Assembly: GCA_025964055.1 (NCBI GenBank)
Contig: JAOPZP010000441.1
Location: 1-6,188, forward strand
Direction: 5' to 3'
Source of the DNA: Conexibacter sp.
GTDB taxonomy: Bacteria; Actinomycetota; Thermoleophilia; Solirubrobacterales; Solirubrobacteraceae
DNA length: 6,188 nt
Part shown: in pieces, positions 1 to 6,188 of the stretch
How positions within the stretch are numbered: position 1 is the stretch's first letter
Layout: the number at the start of each line of letters is the position of its first letter
The notes under the pieces: generated by a model
What the model was told of the DNA's origin: nothing
Databases searched by the model: none
What the model saw: the letters and a program-made list of their open reading frames with translations, nothing else
Position numbers and translations under genes: made by a program

Positions 1-77
1 CCCGGCGCGTGCCCGTCGATGGGCCGGCCCGCGAAGGCGGCCAGCTTGGCCAGTTCGTCGGGGTCCCCGGCCAGCAC
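1..77. repeat. Exact 77-bp direct repeat, copy 1 (touches window edge)
   Basis: Positions 1-77 are identical to 493-569. The match ends at position 78 (G) against 570 (C). Because this copy begins at the window edge, its true left extent is unknown. The offset is 492 bases, an exact multiple of three, so both copies read in the same ade frame (residues 340-364 repeat 176-200). It could be the beginning of a tandem 492-bp duplication, or an end-of-contig overlap artefact. Confidence 0.97.
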
Positions 78-1094
78 GAGCGCCGGGCGCAGCTCGCGCA
101 GGTCCTCGACGACGACCAGGTCGGCCCGGCGCCCGGGCGCGATCGCCCCGCGGTCGCGCAGCCCGTAGTGCTCGGCGGCGTTGAGGCTGGCCATCGTCAC
201 GGCGATCAGCGGGTCCAGCCCGGCGCCGATCGCCATCCGCGCCAGCGCGTCGATCGAGCCGTCGTCGAGCAGCTCGTCGGGGACGCGGTCGTCGGTGCAG
301 AACGCGAAGCGGCGCGCGTTGGCCGGCGTGACGGCCGGCAGCACGTCCAGCAGGTTGCGGGCGTTGGACGCCTCGCGCAGGAAGACCGTCATCCCGAGCG
401 CGACCTTCTCGCGCGCCTCGTCGGCGGTCAGGCACTCGTGGTCGGAGCCGACCCCCGCCGCGAGGTAGGCCTGGAGATCGGGCCCGCGCAGGCCCGGCGC
501 GTGCCCGTCGATGGGCCGGCCCGCGAAGGCGGCCAGCTTGGCCAGTTCGTCGGGGTCCCCGGCCAGCACCCCGGGGTAGTTCATCATCTCGGCCAGGCCG
601 AGCACCCGCGGATGCGCGGCCAGCGCGACGAGGTCGGCGGCCGTCAGCCGGGCGCCGGCGGTCTCCAGCGGCGAGGCGGGCACGCACGCCGGGGCCATCG
701 TCAACACCGACAGGTCCAGTCCCTCGCTGGCCTCGAGCATCCAGCGGACGCCGTCCACGCCGAGGACGTTGGCGATCTCGTGCGGATCGGAGACGACGGT
801 CGTCGTGCCGTGCGGCAGCACCGCGTCGGCGAAGCGCCCGGGCGCGACCATCGAGCTCTCGATGTGCACGTGGGCGTCGATGAAGCCCGGGCACACGAAG
901 CGCCCACCGAGGTCGAGCGTCTCGCGGCCGGCCAGCCCGTCGCCGACGCCCACGATCCGGTCGCCGAGGATCGCCACGTCGGCCCGCCGGATCTCCTGCG
1001 TGAGGACGTCGACGACCCGCCCGCCGCGCAGCACCACGTCGGCCGGCTCCTGGCCCCGCGCCGCCCGGATCGTCCGGGCGAGATCGTTCTCCAT
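1..1094 (-). CDS. ade: Adenine deaminase, 3' end missing at window edge
   Basis: Adenine deaminase of the amidohydrolase superfamily, a cytoplasmic metalloenzyme that hydrolyses adenine to hypoxanthine and ammonia in purine salvage. The frame opens with ATG at 1094 and stays open for 364 codons to the left edge. Family signatures appear in order: RGGRVVDV (residues 23-30), metal-binding HVH in FIDAHVHIESSM (75-77), DPHEIANVLG (103-112), GLAEMMNYPGV (166-176), DGHAPGL (196-202), DHE (218-220) and FCTDDR (265-270). APGRRADLVVV (319-329) marks the end of the barrel domain. Known Ade proteins have roughly 550-600 residues, so the C-terminal domain is absent here. The start is chosen because the family N-terminus begins just ahead of the RGGRVV strand. 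No clear Shine-Dalgarno precedes it, and an ATG 8 bases upstream is out of frame. It is divergent from the patatin gene. Oddity: from residue 340 the protein stops looking like Ade and repeats its own residues 176-201. Confidence 0.92.
   Translation of the reverse strand, partial: MENDLARTIRAARGQEPADVVLRGGRVVDVLTQEIRRADVAILGDRIVGVGDGLAGRETLDLGGRFVCPGFIDAHVHIESSMVAPGRFADAVLPHGTTTVVSDPHEIANVLGVDGVRWMLEASEGLDLSVLTMAPACVPASPLETAGARLTAADLVALAAHPRVLGLAEMMNYPGVLAGDPDELAKLAAFAGRPIDGHAPGLRGPDLQAYLAAGVGSDHECLTADEAREKVALGMTVFLREASNARNLLDVLPAVTPANARRFAFCTDDRVPDELLDDGSIDALARMAIGAGLDPLIAVTMASLNAAEHYGLRDRGAIAPGRRADLVVVEDLRELRPALVLAGDPDELAKLAAFAGRPIDGHAP
493..569. repeat. Exact 77-bp direct repeat, copy 2 (native position in ade)
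   Basis: This is the internal copy of the sequence at 1-77. It encodes the stretch from V176 to about G201 of adenine deaminase, including the conserved DGHAPG motif, in the order expected for the family (after GLAEMMNYPG, before DHE). This is therefore the native location, and the copy at 1-77 is the displaced one. Confidence 0.97.
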
Positions 1095-1187
1095 GGCGAC
1101 ATTGTGCCGCGACACCGGCGGCGCCCCGCGGCCGCGCCGCCCACCCAGACCAACGGATAGGTGACGCGCTGACGGTTGATGAGGAAC

Positions 1188-1216
1188 TTGACGCGGATGG
1201 TGGTGGGTGTGAGACA
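1188..1216 (+). promoter_or_regulatory. Possible sigma-70-type promoter for the patatin gene
   Basis: TTGACG at 1188-1193 matches five of six bases of the -35 consensus. After a 17-base spacer comes GAGACA at 1211-1216, preceded by TG at 1208-1209 as in an extended -10. The -10 match is weak. The region lies 48 bases upstream of the start at 1264, in the only sizeable intergenic gap (1095-1263), which is visibly less GC-rich than its surroundings. A seven-base direct repeat TGACGCG (1162-1168 and 1189-1195) overlaps the -35 and could be a regulator site, though it is short enough to be chance. I find no convincing promoter facing the deaminase gene. Confidence 0.3.
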
Positions 1217-1249
1217 GTCCGTCCGAGCAGGCGTTCGACGTGAGGCGCC

Positions 1250-1256
1250 GGAGGTG
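1250..1256 (+). promoter_or_regulatory. Strong Shine-Dalgarno for the patatin gene
   Basis: GGAGGTG at 1250-1256 lies nine bases (counting from the GGAGG core) before the ATG at 1264. This fixes 1264 as the start over other in-frame candidates. Confidence 0.8.
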
Positions 1257-1263
1257 ACGGGAC

Positions 1264-3732
1264 ATGTCAGGGAGCGCGAGCGGACCGACCGGCAACGGCG
1301 GTGCACCACCGGCCTCCGGTCTGTCGGAGGTGGTTCCGGCTGCCCGGCGGTGGCGCGAGTACGGCGCGCGACCCAGCCGCTGGCGGTGGCTGCTGCTGGG
1401 TGAGCACCAGGAGCCACCGGTGAGCTACCTCGGACCGGTGATCCAACCGGACCCGGCCAACCCCGCGGTCGGCGTCTGCTGCTCCGGAGGCGGGATCCGC
1501 TCGGCGTCGTTCAACCTCGGTGTGCTGCAGGCGATCCAGCAGGCGGGGCGGCTGGAGAAGGTGAAGTACCTCGCGGCGGTCTCCGGCGGCTCCTACATCG
1601 CGGCGGCGTTCGCGATGGTCGCCAAGAACGACGGCCCCGACGACTCCGACCCGGCGCTGGTGACGCGCGAGCACCCGGCGTTCGAGCGCGGGTCGCCCGA
1701 GGAGCAGTACCTGCGCAACCGCGCGTCCTACATGGCGCCGACCGGCGCCGGCAAGCTGCTGCTCGCCTGGCGCGTCGTCCTCGGGCTCCTGGTCAACCTG
1801 GTGTTGATCGCCGCCGTCGTCACGCTGGTCGCGGCGCTGCTGGCCCTCTACTACCGCGCGGCCGATCCCGGCCTGATCCGCCCGCCGGGCGAGCACATCG
1901 CCGTCGGTGCCAGCCCCAACGGCACGGTCTGGGGCGCCGGCCTGGTGGTCTCCGCCGTCGCGCTCGTCCTCGGCGCCGCCGCCATCGTCGTCCGGTCCGA
2001 CAGGCGCGACGTCCTGCGCAGCGTCGAGATCTGGTCGCTGCGGCTCTTCCTGCTGGGCCTGGCGATCTTCGCCCTGGAGCTGGTCGTGCCGGTCCTCATC
2101 GACGTGATGCGCCACAACAAGATCAACTCCCACGACGTCCGCTCCGACGACGTTCAGCACACGCGCACGGTGGGCGCCGGGGTCTCGGCCACGGTGGCGA
2201 CGATCATCGGCACGATCCTGCTGGAGCTCCGGTCGCTCGTCCGCGAGCCGGTCAAGGCCGGCGAGGAGGTCAAGAGCGGGCTCGGGAAGCTGCCGTCGCG
2301 CGCGCGGATGACGCTCGTCTACCTCGCCGCGGGCGTCCTGGGACCGCTGCTGGTCGTCGCGATGCTCGTCGCCGGCGCGATGGTCCAGATCGAGAACACG
2401 AGCCTGCTGGTCCGGCTCGGCGTCCCCACCGCGGCCTTCCTCGTCCTGGTGCTCGTCTCGCGCCTCGGTGACCTCAACGCCTGGTCGCTGCACCCGTTCT
2501 ACCGGCAGCGGCTGTGCACCGCGTTCGCGCTGCGCCGGGTGCGGCGCGGCGGCGATCCTCCCGCCGGACGCGCCGAGCCGCGCCCCGAGCCGGAGCTGAT
2601 GCCGCTGTCGAAGACCAAGGTGGCCCCGCACGACGGCTCGGCCTGGCCGACGCTGATCGTCTGCGCGGCGGCCAACGTGTCGGATCCCGGCGCGTCGCCG
2701 CCGGGCCGCGGCGTCACGAGCTTCACGTTCAGCTACGACGAGATGGGCGGTCCGCTGGTCGGCGGCGTGAAGACCAAGAAGTTCGTGGGCGCGCTGTCGC
2801 GCACCCGCCGGCGGGACTTCTCGCTGCCGGCGGTCGTCGCGATGTCGGGCGCGGCGATCTCGCCGTCGATGGGCAAGCAGACCCGGCCGAGCGTCCGGTT
2901 CCTGCTGGGCATGGCCAACGTGCGCCTCGGCGTGTGGATCCCCAATCCGCGCCGCCGCGAGTCGTTCGTCCGGATGCGCGCGGCCATCGGGAGCAACGTC
3001 GGCCAGGGGCCGGTGAGCAAGCTCTGGGCGATGCGCGTGCGGACGGTCAAGCGCGCGGACGAGGAGCGCGCCGAGGCCCTCGACGAGGCGCGCCGCAAGA
3101 CGTTCTCGGTGCCGCGCCCCACCCCCCGCTACCTGCTCAAGGAGCTGCTGGGCTGGACGTCGATCAACGACAAGTTCCTGTACGTGACCGACGGCGGGCA
3201 CTACGAGAACCTCGGGCTCGTCGAGCTGCTGCGCCGCGGCTGCACGCAGGTGTACTGCTTCGACGCCAGCGGCGGCAAGCCGAAGGGGCAGCTCGGCGAC
3301 GCGATCGCGCTGGCCCGCAGCGAGCTGGGGGTCGAGATCGACTTCCCCGACGGGCAGCTCGAGGGGCTCGATGAGACCGGCGGGATCGCCAAGGCCGCCT
3401 GCGCCACGGGCACGCTGCGCTACACGTGGTCGACACCGGAGGTGACGGGCACGATCGTCTACGCGCCCACCGTCATGACCCCGGAGGTCCCGTGGGACGT
3501 CAAGGCGTTCCGCAACGAGGACCCGCAGTTCCCCCATCACTCGACGATGGACCAGCTGTTCACCGACCAGAAGGTCGAGGCCTACCGGGTGCTCGGCTGC
3601 TGCGCGTCCAGCAGCGCCAAGGCGGCGATGGACGAGGCGACCGCCACCGGCGCGGTCGTGCTCGCGCCGGCGCCCAACGGCGGGCCGAGCTCGCGGCGGC
3701 GCATGCTGCTGTGGGTCGGGAAGGAGAGCTAA
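1264..3732 (+). CDS. Membrane-embedded patatin-like phospholipase/acyl hydrolase
   Basis: Probable patatin-fold serine acyl hydrolase of the large membrane type; its lipid substrate is not known. It has 822 residues and no signal peptide. The oxyanion-hole loop is CSGGGIRS (73-80). The nucleophile is S107 in AVSGGSY, in the position of the cPLA2 GLSGS serine. The dyad aspartate is D643 in TDGGHYENLGLVELLRRG. Between them lie six predicted membrane helices, near 170-196, 222-243, 258-281, 303-321, 351-374 and 380-399. Basic loops at 244-257, 322-348 and after 400 suggest a cytoplasmic N-terminus and keep both catalytic halves on the cytoplasmic side. Further blocks typical of this group as I recall it are SLHPFYRQRL (408-417), SGAAISPSMG (528-537), NVRLGVWIPNP (552-562) and FPHHSTMDQLF (756-766). 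The start is set by the Shine-Dalgarno at 1250. The gene stands alone, divergent from ade, and its TAA interlocks with the stop of the convergent MFS gene. Membrane lipid turnover is an inference. Confidence 0.88.
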   Translation: MSGSASGPTGNGGAPPASGLSEVVPAARRWREYGARPSRWRWLLLGEHQEPPVSYLGPVIQPDPANPAVGVCCSGGGIRSASFNLGVLQAIQQAGRLEKVKYLAAVSGGSYIAAAFAMVAKNDGPDDSDPALVTREHPAFERGSPEEQYLRNRASYMAPTGAGKLLLAWRVVLGLLVNLVLIAAVVTLVAALLALYYRAADPGLIRPPGEHIAVGASPNGTVWGAGLVVSAVALVLGAAAIVVRSDRRDVLRSVEIWSLRLFLLGLAIFALELVVPVLIDVMRHNKINSHDVRSDDVQHTRTVGAGVSATVATIIGTILLELRSLVREPVKAGEEVKSGLGKLPSRARMTLVYLAAGVLGPLLVVAMLVAGAMVQIENTSLLVRLGVPTAAFLVLVLVSRLGDLNAWSLHPFYRQRLCTAFALRRVRRGGDPPAGRAEPRPEPELMPLSKTKVAPHDGSAWPTLIVCAAANVSDPGASPPGRGVTSFTFSYDEMGGPLVGGVKTKKFVGALSRTRRRDFSLPAVVAMSGAAISPSMGKQTRPSVRFLLGMANVRLGVWIPNPRRRESFVRMRAAIGSNVGQGPVSKLWAMRVRTVKRADEERAEALDEARRKTFSVPRPTPRYLLKELLGWTSINDKFLYVTDGGHYENLGLVELLRRGCTQVYCFDASGGKPKGQLGDAIALARSELGVEIDFPDGQLEGLDETGGIAKAACATGTLRYTWSTPEVTGTIVYAPTVMTPEVPWDVKAFRNEDPQFPHHSTMDQLFTDQKVEAYRVLGCCASSSAKAAMDEATATGAVVLAPAPNGGPSSRRRMLLWVGKES

Positions 3733-5060
3733 CGGGGGAACGCTGGAGCGGCGGTGGCCGGCGTGCGCGCCGGCCCCGCCGGCTCGTCGTCACGGCGCTG
3801 GTCGAGCACCCGCATGCCCGGCACCCAGAGCGCGCCCAGCGTCACGATCGCGCCGAGCACGCCCGCCCCGACGAGCGTGGCCTGGGCGCCGACGGCGGCG
3901 CTCACGGGGCCGGTGAGCGCGAACGACAGCGGCAGCAGCCCGACCGAGATCAGCCAGTCCAGGCTGGACACGCGGCCCAGCAGCGCGCTGGGCACGTGCT
4001 GCTGCTTGGTGGTGGCCCAGATGATGGTGCCCGCGGTCTCCAGCCCGTTGAACACGGCGCTGGCGACCATGAGCTGCCAGATCGCGTTGGCCGCGCCGTA
4101 GCCGGCCACCGCCAGGGTCGCCAGCGTCCAGGCGATCAACATGAAGGTGATGCCGCGGCGCGGCAGGCCGAAGCGCCCCAGCAGCACCGCGCAGAGCATC
4201 GAGGCCAGGCCGCCGGCGGCGAAGACGAGCCCGAGGTCGAAGGCCGAGCCGCCGAGGCCCTCCTTGACGATGTAGGGCAGCAGCACCTCGACCGGTCCCA
4301 TGAACAGCAGGTAGGCGACCGCCGCGCTGGCGAACGTCGCCCACAGCCAGGCGTGGCCGCGGACGAAGCGCCAGCCCGTGCGCAGGTCGCCGAGCAGCGA
4401 GCCGCTCCCCGCCTCGATCACCCGCGTCCCGTCGGCCGGGCGCATGAGCAGGACGGTGCCGGCCGCCGCCATGAACGACGCGCAGTCCAGCAGGAACACC
4501 GCGCCCGCGCCGCCGACGCCGACGACCACGCCGCCCAGCGCCGGGCCGCCGAGGCGCAGCGCCAGCGGGCGCATCAGCTGGTCCAGCGCGTTGGCCTGCG
4601 CCAGCCGCTCACCCGCGAGCAGCTCGGGGACCAGCGCGTCGAAGGCCGGCGCGTGGAACGCCGAGCCGGTGCCGTACACCGCCGCGAGCGCCACGACGTG
4701 CCACAGCTCGAGCTGGCCGCCGATGGTGAGCCCGGCCAGCAGCGCGAGCGCGCAGGCCCGCAGCAGGTCGGCGCCGACGAGGATCCAGCGCCGCTCGAAG
4801 CGGTCGCTGGCCACGCCGCCGATCAGCAGGAAGCAGATCGTCGGCACGGTCATGGCGATGCCCACCAGCGACATCCCGGTCACCGATCCCGACATGGCGT
4901 ACACCTGCCAGGCCAAGGCCACCAGGAACGCCCCGTCGCCGAGCAGCGAGGCGCAGGCGCCGGCCCACAGCAGCCGGAAGTCGCGGTCGGCGAGCGGTGC
5001 GAGGATCCCGGCGCGGCTCACGCCCCCGGTGTGGTCCAGGCTCTCGTAGCTATGCTGCAT
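3729..5060 (-). CDS. MFS transporter, probable exporter (MFS_3/EntS-like)
   Basis: Complete 443-residue major facilitator of the cytoplasmic membrane, most like the proton-coupled export branch that includes EntS-type siderophore and drug exporters; the substrate cannot be read from sequence. Twelve hydrophobic segments are visible in two halves: about 28-54, 61-83, 91-112, 117-141, 160-181, 183-205, then after a hydrophilic loop (206-235) 236-264, 271-294, 301-322, 325-349, 367-386 and 391-414. Motif A is present as GGVASDRFERR (81-91) in the loop after helix 2. LGRVSSLDWL (361-370) is typical of the MFS_3 group. The N-terminal APLADRDFRLLWAG (21-34) is also typical of this group. The tail after 415 is polar and Pro/Ala-rich. 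ATG at 5060 lies inside the last codons of the upstream GGDEF-EAL gene (11-base overlap), so translation is probably coupled. No strong Shine-Dalgarno is seen, and a later GTG at 5021 remains a possible start. The TAG stop interlocks with the patatin stop. Confidence 0.9.
   Translation of the reverse strand: MQHSYESLDHTGGVSRAGILAPLADRDFRLLWAGACASLLGDGAFLVALAWQVYAMSGSVTGMSLVGIAMTVPTICFLLIGGVASDRFERRWILVGADLLRACALALLAGLTIGGQLELWHVVALAAVYGTGSAFHAPAFDALVPELLAGERLAQANALDQLMRPLALRLGGPALGGVVVGVGGAGAVFLLDCASFMAAAGTVLLMRPADGTRVIEAGSGSLLGDLRTGWRFVRGHAWLWATFASAAVAYLLFMGPVEVLLPYIVKEGLGGSAFDLGLVFAAGGLASMLCAVLLGRFGLPRRGITFMLIAWTLATLAVAGYGAANAIWQLMVASAVFNGLETAGTIIWATTKQQHVPSALLGRVSSLDWLISVGLLPLSFALTGPVSAAVGAQATLVGAGVLGAIVTLGALWVPGMRVLDQRRDDEPAGPARTPATAAPAFPR
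3756..3775. other. GC-rich perfect hairpin near the convergent gene ends
   Basis: GGCCGGCG (3756-3763) pairs perfectly with CGCCGGCC (3768-3775) around a TGCG loop. The hairpin starts 24 bases after the patatin stop and lies within the last codons of the MFS gene. There is no T-tract on either strand, so it is not a canonical intrinsic terminator. It could slow polymerase or protect the patatin mRNA 3' end. In DNA this GC-rich, such a stem may also be coincidence. Confidence 0.3.
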
Positions 5061-6188
5061 CTTCGCGCAGCGGCAGGCCGGCGACGTCGCCGGCGACGCC
5101 GCTGGCGAGGAACGCGCGAGCGGACTCGGCGTTCATCGGCCGGGCGAAGTAGAAGCCCTGGCCCAGCTCGCAGCCGAGGTCGCGCAGCGTGTGCCACTGC
5201 TCGGGCAGCTCGATGCCCTCTGCGACGACCTCGAGGCTCAGCGTGCTGCCGAGCGCGACCACCGCGTTGGCGAGGTCGGTGGTCTGCGGCGAGGCGCCCT
5301 CGCGCAGGAACGAGCGGTCCATCTTGAGGACGTCGACGGGGAACTTGCTGAGGTAGCTCAGCGAGGAGTAGCCGGTGCCGAAGTCGTCGAGCGCGAGCTT
5401 GATGCCCAGCGCCTTGAGCTCGGCCAGGCGCTGGACGGCCAGGTCGGTGTCGGCCATCAGGACGCTCTCGGTGATCTCCAGCGTCAGCTGCGCCGGCGGC
5501 AGGCCGGACTCCTCCAGCGCGTCGCGGACGTCGGCGACGATGTCTGAGTGCTGGAGCTGCTTGAGCGACAGGTTGATCGCCAGCGAGACGGGCCGGTCGG
5601 TCGGCAGGCTCTCCATGAGACGGCGGCCCTCGCGGCAGCCCTGCCGCAGGACCCAGCGGCCGATCGGCACGATCAGGCCGGTCTCCTCGGCCAGCGGGAT
5701 GAACTGGTCGGGGTTGATCATGCCGCGCTCGGGGTGGTTCCAGCGCAGGAGCGCCTCGACGCCGCTGATCGTCCCGTCGTCCAGGCGGATGACCGGCTGG
5801 TAGAACAGCTCGAGCTGGTCGGTGGACAGCGCGCGCTGCAGGTCGGTCCGCAGCTCGAGCCGGGCGAGCACGCCCTCGTGCATCTCGGGCTCGAACATCC
5901 GGTAGCCGCCCTTGCCGTCGCGCTTGGCGATGTACATCGCCGCGTCCGCGTCGCGGATCAGCTCGTCGGCGTCGGCGCCGCCCTCCTCCGGGGCGATCGC
6001 GATCCCGAGGCTGCTGCGCAGCACGAGCTCCTTGTGGCCCGCGATCAGCGGCGTGCCGATCGCCTCGATGATGCGCTCGGCGGCGTCGGCCGCCTCCTGC
6101 ACGCCCTCGATGTCCTCCAGCAGCACGGCGAACTCGTCGCCGCCGAAGCGCGCGGCGGTGTCGCTGGCGCGGATCGACAGCGCCAGGC
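5050..6188 (-). CDS. GGDEF-EAL cyclic-di-GMP enzyme, 5' end missing at window edge
   Basis: C-terminal 378 residues of a bifunctional cyclic-di-GMP regulator. The frame is open to the right edge, so the N-terminus and any sensor domain lie outside. The first visible residues carry an inhibitory I-site RASD (6160-6171), then five residues, then an intact GGDEF (6130-6144), indicating a diguanylate cyclase able to bind product. The EAL phosphodiesterase domain follows with its known catalytic set: YQPV, GVEALLRW (EAL at 5749-5757), the Asn of LAINLS, the Glu of LEITES, DDFGTGYSSL (5359-5388), LKMDRSF, VVAEGIE and GQGFYFARPM. Both activities look chemically possible, though in such tandems one often dominates. 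A GTG at 6126 could be mistaken for a start, but it lies inside the GGDEF domain. The TAG stop (5050-5052) falls 11 bases inside the downstream MFS gene, which suggests one transcript. Confidence 0.94.
   Translation of the reverse strand, partial: LALSIRASDTAARFGGDEFAVLLEDIEGVQEAADAAERIIEAIGTPLIAGHKELVLRSSLGIAIAPEEGGADADELIRDADAAMYIAKRDGKGGYRMFEPEMHEGVLARLELRTDLQRALSTDQLELFYQPVIRLDDGTISGVEALLRWNHPERGMINPDQFIPLAEETGLIVPIGRWVLRQGCREGRRLMESLPTDRPVSLAINLSLKQLQHSDIVADVRDALEESGLPPAQLTLEITESVLMADTDLAVQRLAELKALGIKLALDDFGTGYSSLSYLSKFPVDVLKMDRSFLREGASPQTTDLANAVVALGSTLSLEVVAEGIELPEQWHTLRDLGCELGQGFYFARPMNAESARAFLASGVAGDVAGLPLREDAA
5077..5094. repeat. 18-bp perfect palindrome before the MFS start
   Basis: GCCGGCGAC at 5077-5085 is followed directly by its reverse complement GTCGCCGGC at 5086-5094, with no spacer. 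It lies in the last codons of the GGDEF-EAL gene (residues AGDVAG), 17 bases upstream of the MFS ATG. It could be a dimeric regulator site or an mRNA structure near the coupled start. Repeated GCC/GGC codons can also produce such symmetry by chance, so function is uncertain although the palindrome itself is certain. Confidence 0.55.

Noticed and set aside
1100..1102. Upstream ATG for the deaminase on the minus strand
   Set aside because: It is eight bases ahead of the chosen start and out of frame with the conserved protein.
9..1160. Plus-strand open frame of 383 codons opposite the deaminase
   Set aside because: It is antisense to conserved Ade motifs, has repetitive Arg/Gly/Val/Asp composition, and its internal peptide repeat is simply the 77-bp DNA repeat.
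701..1417. Minus-strand open frame spanning the deaminase start and the intergenic region
   Set aside because: It is out of frame with the deaminase, crosses the divergent promoter region and the patatin start, and gives an Arg/Ser/Pro-rich peptide with no motif.
1267..3540. Very long minus-strand open frame (757 codons) opposite the patatin gene
   Set aside because: It mirrors a GC-rich gene. Its product is low-complexity Arg/Ala/Asp/His-rich without any fold or motif, while the plus strand encodes clear catalytic motifs and membrane helices.
3426..5327. Plus-strand open frame of 633 codons crossing three gene boundaries
   Set aside because: It lies out of frame with the patatin 3' end, then antisense to the MFS gene and to part of the GGDEF-EAL gene. 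The product is Arg/Ala/Gln/Gly-rich with no recognisable domain, as expected of a shadow frame.
6124..6126. GTG as the start of a stand-alone EAL protein
   Set aside because: The same frame upstream encodes RASD and GGDEF motifs, so this codon is an internal valine of a longer protein.
1..6188. A new defence, mobile or biosynthetic system
   Set aside because: No transposase, integrase, nuclease, CRISPR repeat, toxin pair or biosynthetic cluster is visible. The four genes fall into known families and, apart from the GGDEF-EAL/MFS pair, look unconnected.

Overview
This is a 6.2 kb piece of a very GC-rich bacterial chromosome with dense gene packing, long antisense open frames and codons that mostly end in G or C. 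The general look (GGDEF-EAL regulator, MFS_3-type exporter, adenine deaminase, large patatin-like protein) fits an actinobacterium, perhaps a soil lineage such as the Thermoleophilia. That placement is an impression from composition and gene style. No marker gene in the window tests it.

Layout from left to right. Positions 1-1094 (minus strand) hold the N-terminal 364 residues of an adenine deaminase that runs off the left edge. The leftmost 77 bases are an exact in-frame copy of positions 493-569 inside the same gene, so the gene is either internally duplicated or the sequence end is an assembly or amplification artefact. A 169-base divergent intergenic region (1095-1263) carries a possible promoter and a clear Shine-Dalgarno for the next gene. 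Positions 1264-3732 (plus strand) encode an 822-residue membrane-embedded patatin-like lipid acyl hydrolase, with six predicted transmembrane helices between the catalytic serine and the catalytic aspartate. Positions 3729-5060 (minus) encode a complete 12-helix MFS exporter, whose stop codon interlocks with that of the patatin gene. Positions 5050-6188 (minus) hold the C-terminal part of a GGDEF-EAL cyclic-di-GMP enzyme that runs off the right edge. It overlaps the start of the exporter gene by 11 bases.

Working together: the GGDEF-EAL gene and the MFS gene very likely share a transcript and may be translationally coupled, with an 18-bp perfect palindrome just before the exporter start. The deaminase (purine salvage) and the patatin-like enzyme (membrane lipid or acyl ester hydrolysis) are separate transcription units, divergent from each other, with no evident pathway link. 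I see no tRNA, rRNA, CRISPR array, transposase, phage gene or recognisable defence cluster. The two items most worth a second look are the terminal 77-base repeat in the deaminase gene and the architecture of the membrane patatin.
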